A DNA stretch of 64,000 nt, from assembly GCA_028023455.1 (NCBI GenBank), contig JAQFVV010012405.1, forward strand, positions 6,161,334 through 6,225,333, in the 5' to 3' direction. The position numbers and the translations under genes were made by a program. A model generated the notes under the pieces. The model saw only the letters and a program-made list of their open reading frames with translations. It searched no databases and was not told the DNA's origin. The stretch comes from Epiperipatus broadwayi (Eukaryota > Onychophora > Udeonychophora > Euonychophora > Peripatidae). Below are positions 58,990 to 64,000 of this stretch, one piece after another (the first letter of the stretch is position 1; every line of letters begins with the position of its first letter).

Positions 58990-60150
58990 CATTTGAATTT
59001 AAGCTTCAATTATTATTTGAAACTGTAAACTGAATTAATTAATATTAGAATGTGGTAGTTGGGAAAAAATGGCTGCCTTTTGTCTAACTTATAAATTAGC
59101 ATTGGTATGAGAAAGTAGGCATTGATGGCAAATTTGTTAAAATGGTTCTCTTAGATTTTACTTTTGAACTGTCATTACCAGAAGCTTATTCAGTTGTTTT
59201 ATGAAAAAGTTCATCCTTTATATAAATACCAGATGTATTCGGCTTTGTAAAGTCTCATGGTTTTTTGTTAATTCATTGCTTTAATGAATTTTTTTAAGGT
59301 TTAAAGAAAATTAGACAAAATATTTTAAATGTAAGAATTGTACACAGGTGTACAGAGAAATACAAAAAACTCCAGGCTTTCAGCTTATTGTCTTTGTAAT
59401 AATTGGTTGCTTTAACAAATTTTATCATTACATCTGATTGGCTGTCATATAAGCATTCTAAAGTGCACATGCGAGAAGATTTCAGACTTTTACTTTAATT
59501 AAAGATTTAATAATGCGATTTAAACAAAAATATTATTTAAAGATTTAATGTTAATTAAACAAAACATTTTAATGTTATATAAATAAATTTTCGAGTTTTT
59601 ATAGCACAAATATATATTTACTGCAGTGCCTTCTGAATAAAAAGTTACTTTTTTTTTATAGTGGCAATATTTTTTTTTAACTTTATTAATAGTTAATGTT
59701 TATTAATATTGGAAGTAAAAAAATCCCAGTCATTTTTATAATATTTTTTAATTGATTGCTTTAATAATTTTTTTTTAAAGATTTAGTGTCATCAATATGT
59801 ATTTTTATCAAACATTGTTAATCTATAGAAGTTCATTATATTTTAAAGTACACATTACTAAGTCTGTCATTCATCTGAACTATATTAGAGGATTGACAGA
59901 CCATGAAAGCTCAGAGTGCTTTAATGCTGAGTTATGAATTGGCATTTGAAGCTGTTTCTACATCTAGCTAGGAACTGTTACCATGAAATATATACTTTAT
60001 TTTTATAGTTAAGAGCACTCATACTGATTTTTTCCCAGCATTTTTTATTTAATGGTGGAATTACTTTTTTCGCATGAACATAGTGGTTTTGACATCATCG
60101 GACAAACATTCATTCACCAGTCAGACTACAGAGAAAATACAGATTATATA
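58990..60150. repeat. AT-rich family J block, copy 2
   Basis: Several copies of the TTGCTTTAA(C/T)-AATTTTTTTAA motif occur (about 59277, 59408, 59756), with TTAATGTTAATTAAACAAAA-CATTTTAATGTTATATAAAT at about 59546. The block ends with CGGACAAACATTCATTCACC and AGTCAGACTACAGAG (60100-60133). This parallels 53900-54600 in content and in the terminal block. Confidence 0.5.
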
Positions 60151-62679
60151 TATAAAATATTAATGCTTATTTAATAGCTATTTACCAGGCCCAAGATTGT
60201 TTTATAATTCTCAGATATAAGCTTTAAATTGCATTAAAGATCCATAGTTTTTTTTCTATAAATTGTAAGCATGTATAGTAATTAATTTAATGTCACTGTC
60301 CTTATCACACACAAAAAGTTTTTAAATACACTTTTGAAATCTACTGTTCAATACTAACATCTTTTGAGTAAATGAATGATGACTTTGATGAAAGAGCCAA
60401 TAACAATCCAAAAATATATTTCTGCTGAATCAGTATCTTCACCAAACTCATGTCATCATACTTCCTGTTTCAGGTATCATTTATTCATATAGATTCAATC
60501 ATGACTATCTTCTCTTATTAATGTTTTTTAATAATTGTTTATTAGACTCTACAATTGATAGTAATCATCATTAAGTATTTATGTTAATTGGAGGACTTGT
60601 AGATTAAGTCATGGCAAATAAATAAGATTAAATAATGGAAAAATGAAGACTTTTATGAAGGTTATGATGGTTTGGTTTTATTGTAGATGTTAAGTTAATC
60701 AAAAAAGTACCTTGATGGGGACATTCACTTTTCTCACTGACGTTTTTATTTATTTATCTGAAGTGTGATAGAGATAAACTGCTGATTTTAATATATACGC
60801 GAGCGTATCTGTTACTTATATTTTTTTATTTAAAGATATTACTGCCTGAAAACTATATATATATATTCAAGGGGCAATTATTATAATGTAGTTTGTGTTG
60901 TGATACTTGATAAAGATTGGGTTCTCATTAGAATATAATTTAATGTAATTTTATATTGATCTGTTTTTCCTTTTGGAAAAAAAAAAGCCCCTTAATTGAT
61001 TTATTGCAGGTGATGACCATTAAGTATATTAATAATCTGCAGAGTTTTTTTTTTAAAGAAGAAAAACATGAGAGATAAAACCATATTACATGCTATGATA
61101 CGTTTGAGTGAAATTTTAAATGGTTTACCGTTTGACTGTTGCATTCTGTCAGGATCTTTTTAAATTTAACTAGATGTTTTTAAAAAATAAGATGTGTATT
61201 GAAACGCATGGGTTCAGATGAGTAGTTTGTCTTTTAGCCTTATGTTTATATCATTAAAGATAATTCTTTTAATAACTTTAAATAGTTTTATACTATCTGG
61301 GTTTATACTATGATCACTCAGATATATAGCACTTTAATATTTTTACACACTACACAGTGTGTGTGCTTTGCATGTTAGCAAATATATTTTTATATTTTCA
61401 ATGTCCTTCACATATATAATATTTGGAATATATATATATAAAGAAGACCAATTTATATGTGTCAGGAATGCCAAACCATAAATTGTGTAATCTAACATTT
61501 AAGGAGTAAAATGTCACATTCGATATCGATTTTTAATTAAAAAAAAAAGATAAAGCCAATTTGATTAAATTGTAAAAAAATCTACCATATGGGTAATTAT
61601 ATATCATATGCCTTTTTGATTCTATTCTTTACATATTTGCATACAGTGTTAAAAATACATATTTCAATTTTAAAAATCTTTAAAGAGCCCTATGATTTAA
61701 GGATAGTGCATCCATCTTCTATACTTGTGAATCAAGGGTCAATTGGCATTTAGCTATCTATAGGATAAAACAAGAATAGAAAATAACTAAACCTTTATTT
61801 AAAAATTGGGAAGCCAAATATTGGATTGCCTTAGCCGCGCAGAGTGCTTTTATTAAAAAAAGCTGTTTTAAATTTTTTCCTATATAAGATATATAGAGAA
61901 ATATAAAAGAAGGCTTATTATACTATTATATGTCTTGAATATCAAATTCGCTGCCTTGTGTAGTTGATTTTAATTGTGGAGTAATTGGGCCAAGAGTTAA
62001 AGGTTTCTGAATTAATTTCCAATTAAGAAAATATTGACGATGCTAATTTCATCAAATCAATGGTATCATTGTGCTCAAATTCTTGCTCCAGAGCTCAAAC
62101 AACACATAGCGTTTTGAGTATGTAATCATATTCTTATTTATTTTAAGAATGCTCACACTCCATTAGCCTTCTATACCCCCATTCAAGGATACAATTCCAT
62201 TATTTAGAAACAGCCTGTACATATGCTCAGTTCAATATTTAATAAACACTAAAATTATTAGTATGATTTTCACACTAGCTGTACAACTTAGGCCTAAAAT
62301 GTTCTGAAAGAGGCTTTAATATGTAAAAGTGAGCCCATCTTTGGATTCACTCAAAAAATATTTGCTTCTGAGATGGAGCTTAGGCAGCTTGGAGAGAGAA
62401 CCAGTCATCTTTTTACTGGAGTACATTGTGTGTTATTAGTTTGTTGAATAAAAGAAAATATGTTGCATTCCCTGCTTGACTGATTAATAAAACGAATAAG
62501 GAGATTCGTGAATCATATTGAGAATTGAAGTCATCAGTTCACTGATAAGATAATTTGAGAATGATTAAAGGATTAAAAGAGGATGTAATTCTTTACTGAC
62601 TGTGGCCATATCAGATTTTTTTGAAACATTAGAATACAAGAAATAAAAATAATTAGCATAATTTTATTCAAATTTTGGT
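60151..62679. other. Long AT-rich spacer
   Basis: Mixed low-complexity sequence with TA runs and one ACACACTACACAGTGTGTGT palindromic spot (about 61346). No gene, repeat family or RNA recognised. Confidence 0.45.
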
Positions 62680-63150
62680 AATTATAGTGGATTTGAACAC
62701 AGACTTTCAAGCTCCCTTCAGTTATCCATTCAATCTCATTCAATTGGTACACATGACCACACACATGAAAAAAGATAAACAATCTCCAGTATATGTGTTT
62801 TAGGCTGAACTAGCTCTTATCAATTGGTCTAGATGATCATCTCCCCCCCACACACACACACACATATTTAAGCAGTGCTCAGTTTATATTAAGATAGAAA
62901 ATCTTCAAATGTTAATTGGCCGACTTCGATCTCCTCCACCCTCCAACTCTTCAGCCATCCATACTGATTATATATGTGTGTGGGAGATGATGATCTAGAC
63001 CACCTGACTAATGCTGCTTCTGTAAGAAATACATATATTGGAGATCCTTTATCTTTTTCACATGTGAGTTGTCACGGGTATTGGTTGTATGAGATAAAAG
63101 CAGATAGCAGAAGAGAGATTGAAAGTCTATATTTAAATTCCCTATAATTG
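62680..63150 (+). mobile_element. Repeat family E as a foldback, copy E5
   Basis: The left arm (62680-62865) has TGGATTTGAACACAGACTTT, AAAGATAAACAATCTCCAGT and GATGATCATCTCCCC, then CA repeats. The right arm (62965-63150) is its inverted copy (GTGGGAGATGATGATCTAGA, TATATTGGAGATCCTTTATC, GAAAGTCTATATTTAAATTC). Between them lies CTCCACCCTCCAACTCTTCA-GCCATCC. This is the only E copy here in foldback form, and it suggests that family E is also an inverted-repeat element whose other copies have lost one arm. Confidence 0.75.
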
Positions 63151-63304
63151 CATATAAACTTCAAGTAGTATACTTGTATTTAAATATTAAATTTTTGATA
63201 ATGACTGCCTGTGTAGTTTGGTGCAGTGGACTTTAGATGTCAACATTTTTGGATTGCAGCCAATTTTGTCACTTACATCACTTGAATGTTAAGTGAAATA
63301 TTAT

Positions 63305-63818
63305 TCTATTATTTAACAGAACAGGAAATTAACTGAAGTTTCCAATGAGTTATATAATGTAAACCAGGGGTAGTCAACCTTTTTATACCTACCACCCACC
63401 TTTGTATCTTTGTTAGTAATAAAATTTTCTAACTGTCCACCGGTTCCACAATAATGGTGATTTATAAAGTAGGGAAGTAACTTTATAAAATTTATAAAGC
63501 AGAGTTACAGCAAGCTAAAGCATGTAAATCTTTATGAAATTTTTTTAAAATGTCAATTAAATGTAAAAAAAAAAAAAAAAAGGTGCTTCAGTGTCGGACA
63601 AAACCCCTATCGCTCTCCATGAAGGCTGGAATGCCCACTAGTGGGTGGTAGGGACCAGGTTGACTACCACTGATGTAAAAAAACACTTCAAAAGACAGAT
63701 AAGTAAACTGAGCACATATAAGAATAAATGCTAAAATACAAGTGGTACCATCCATCTTGGAGTTTATTTATATTATCCCATTGGCAACATCAGTTACTCC
63801 CTGTTCAGTTACATGCAA
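63305..63818. mobile_element. Family F inverted-repeat element, copy F2, split by a hAT MITE
   Basis: The left part TTTAACAGAACAGGAAATTA, GTTTCCAATGAGTTATATAA (to 63364) and right part CTTCAAAAGACAGAT, CTGAGCACATATAAGAATAA, then CTGTTCAGTTACATGCAATC, match copy F1 (9589-9865). The 308 bp in between are a separate element. Confidence 0.75.
63365..63672. mobile_element. hAT-type MITE with 8-bp TSD
   Basis: The ends CAGGGGTAGTCAACC and GGTTGACTACCACTG are imperfect TIRs of hAT type (CAGNG...CNCTG). Subterminal ACCTACCACCCAC and GTGGGTGGTAGGG extend the inverted similarity. The flanks ATGTAAAC (63357-63364) and ATGTAAAA (63673-63680) are an 8-base TSD with one mismatch. The uninterrupted F1 copy reads AATGTAAATAAA at the same place. 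It is 308 bp with no transposase, so mobilisation needed a source in trans. Confidence 0.85.
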
Positions 63819-64000
63819 TCTGAGTTATTTATTATTTACAGATATTCAATTATTATAATAATATAAATCCTATTTACATGATAAAGATGTTGCTTTGAAA
63901 AAAGGGGGAAAGTAATTTGATCATCTTTTGAATAATCATATTAGGATTCAAATGGTATCAATAAATTATGGAATAATGATATTTCAAAATCTTTGAATTT
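63819..64000. other. AT-rich end of window
   Basis: No feature recognised. Confidence 0.4.

Overview
This window is AT-rich metazoan DNA with no host gene that I can defend. I see no convincing exon, no rRNA or functional tRNA gene, no operon structure and no CRISPR array. Nearly everything recognisable is mobile-element debris: decayed LINE, Penelope-like, mariner and DUF7869-type reading frames, tRNA-derived SINEs with poly(A) tails and target-site duplications (TSDs), a hAT-type MITE, microsatellites, and an unusually large number of long inverted-repeat (foldback) elements. This mix suggests intergenic or deep intronic DNA of an invertebrate with a large AT-rich genome. I cannot fix the phylum by eye.

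Layout. 0-10 kb: a foldback family here called A (458-804, 3838-4222), a 5'-truncated LINE tail (1190-1425), a MITE with 47-55 bp TIRs (2970-3216), a tailed tRNA-like SINE (5035) and the first B-type hairpin element (7073-7285). 9.5-21.3 kb: family F inverted repeat, B-type elements, trinucleotide arrays, tandem duplications, family E repeats, and four more SINE copies, one of them inserted into one arm of an inverted repeat. 25-34 kb: two Penelope-like remnants with GIY-YIG-type coding sequence. The second lies between long inverted repeats (32710-34360). A 968 bp foldback is at 26931-27898 and a family D foldback at 30730-31452. 35-47 kb: a family A insertion with a perfect 13 bp TSD, a DUF7869-like transposase relic on the minus strand (36885-38450), two LINE C-terminal relics with CCHC knuckles, and a mariner relic. 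49-56 kb: a nearly full-length RTE-like LINE pseudogene on the minus strand (49100-52250), itself broken by a MITE, then a 1.55 kb palindrome of four family A units with a 12-13 bp TSD. 58-64 kb: element L, AT-rich family J, a family E foldback, and a hAT MITE nested in a family F element.

Main point of interest. Several unrelated-looking foldback families, and the sequence just downstream of a Penelope-like GIY-YIG frame, carry the same small motif CTGAnGAAG-(short hairpin)-GAAAC. It resembles, but does not exactly match, a hammerhead ribozyme core. Penelope-like elements are known to carry hammerheads. The family A insertions also share a fixed terminus and 12-15 bp TSDs, so I infer that family A is a non-autonomous, retro-mobilised foldback family driven by a Penelope-like partner. 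That link is a hypothesis. The motif, the inverted repeats and the TSDs can be seen directly.
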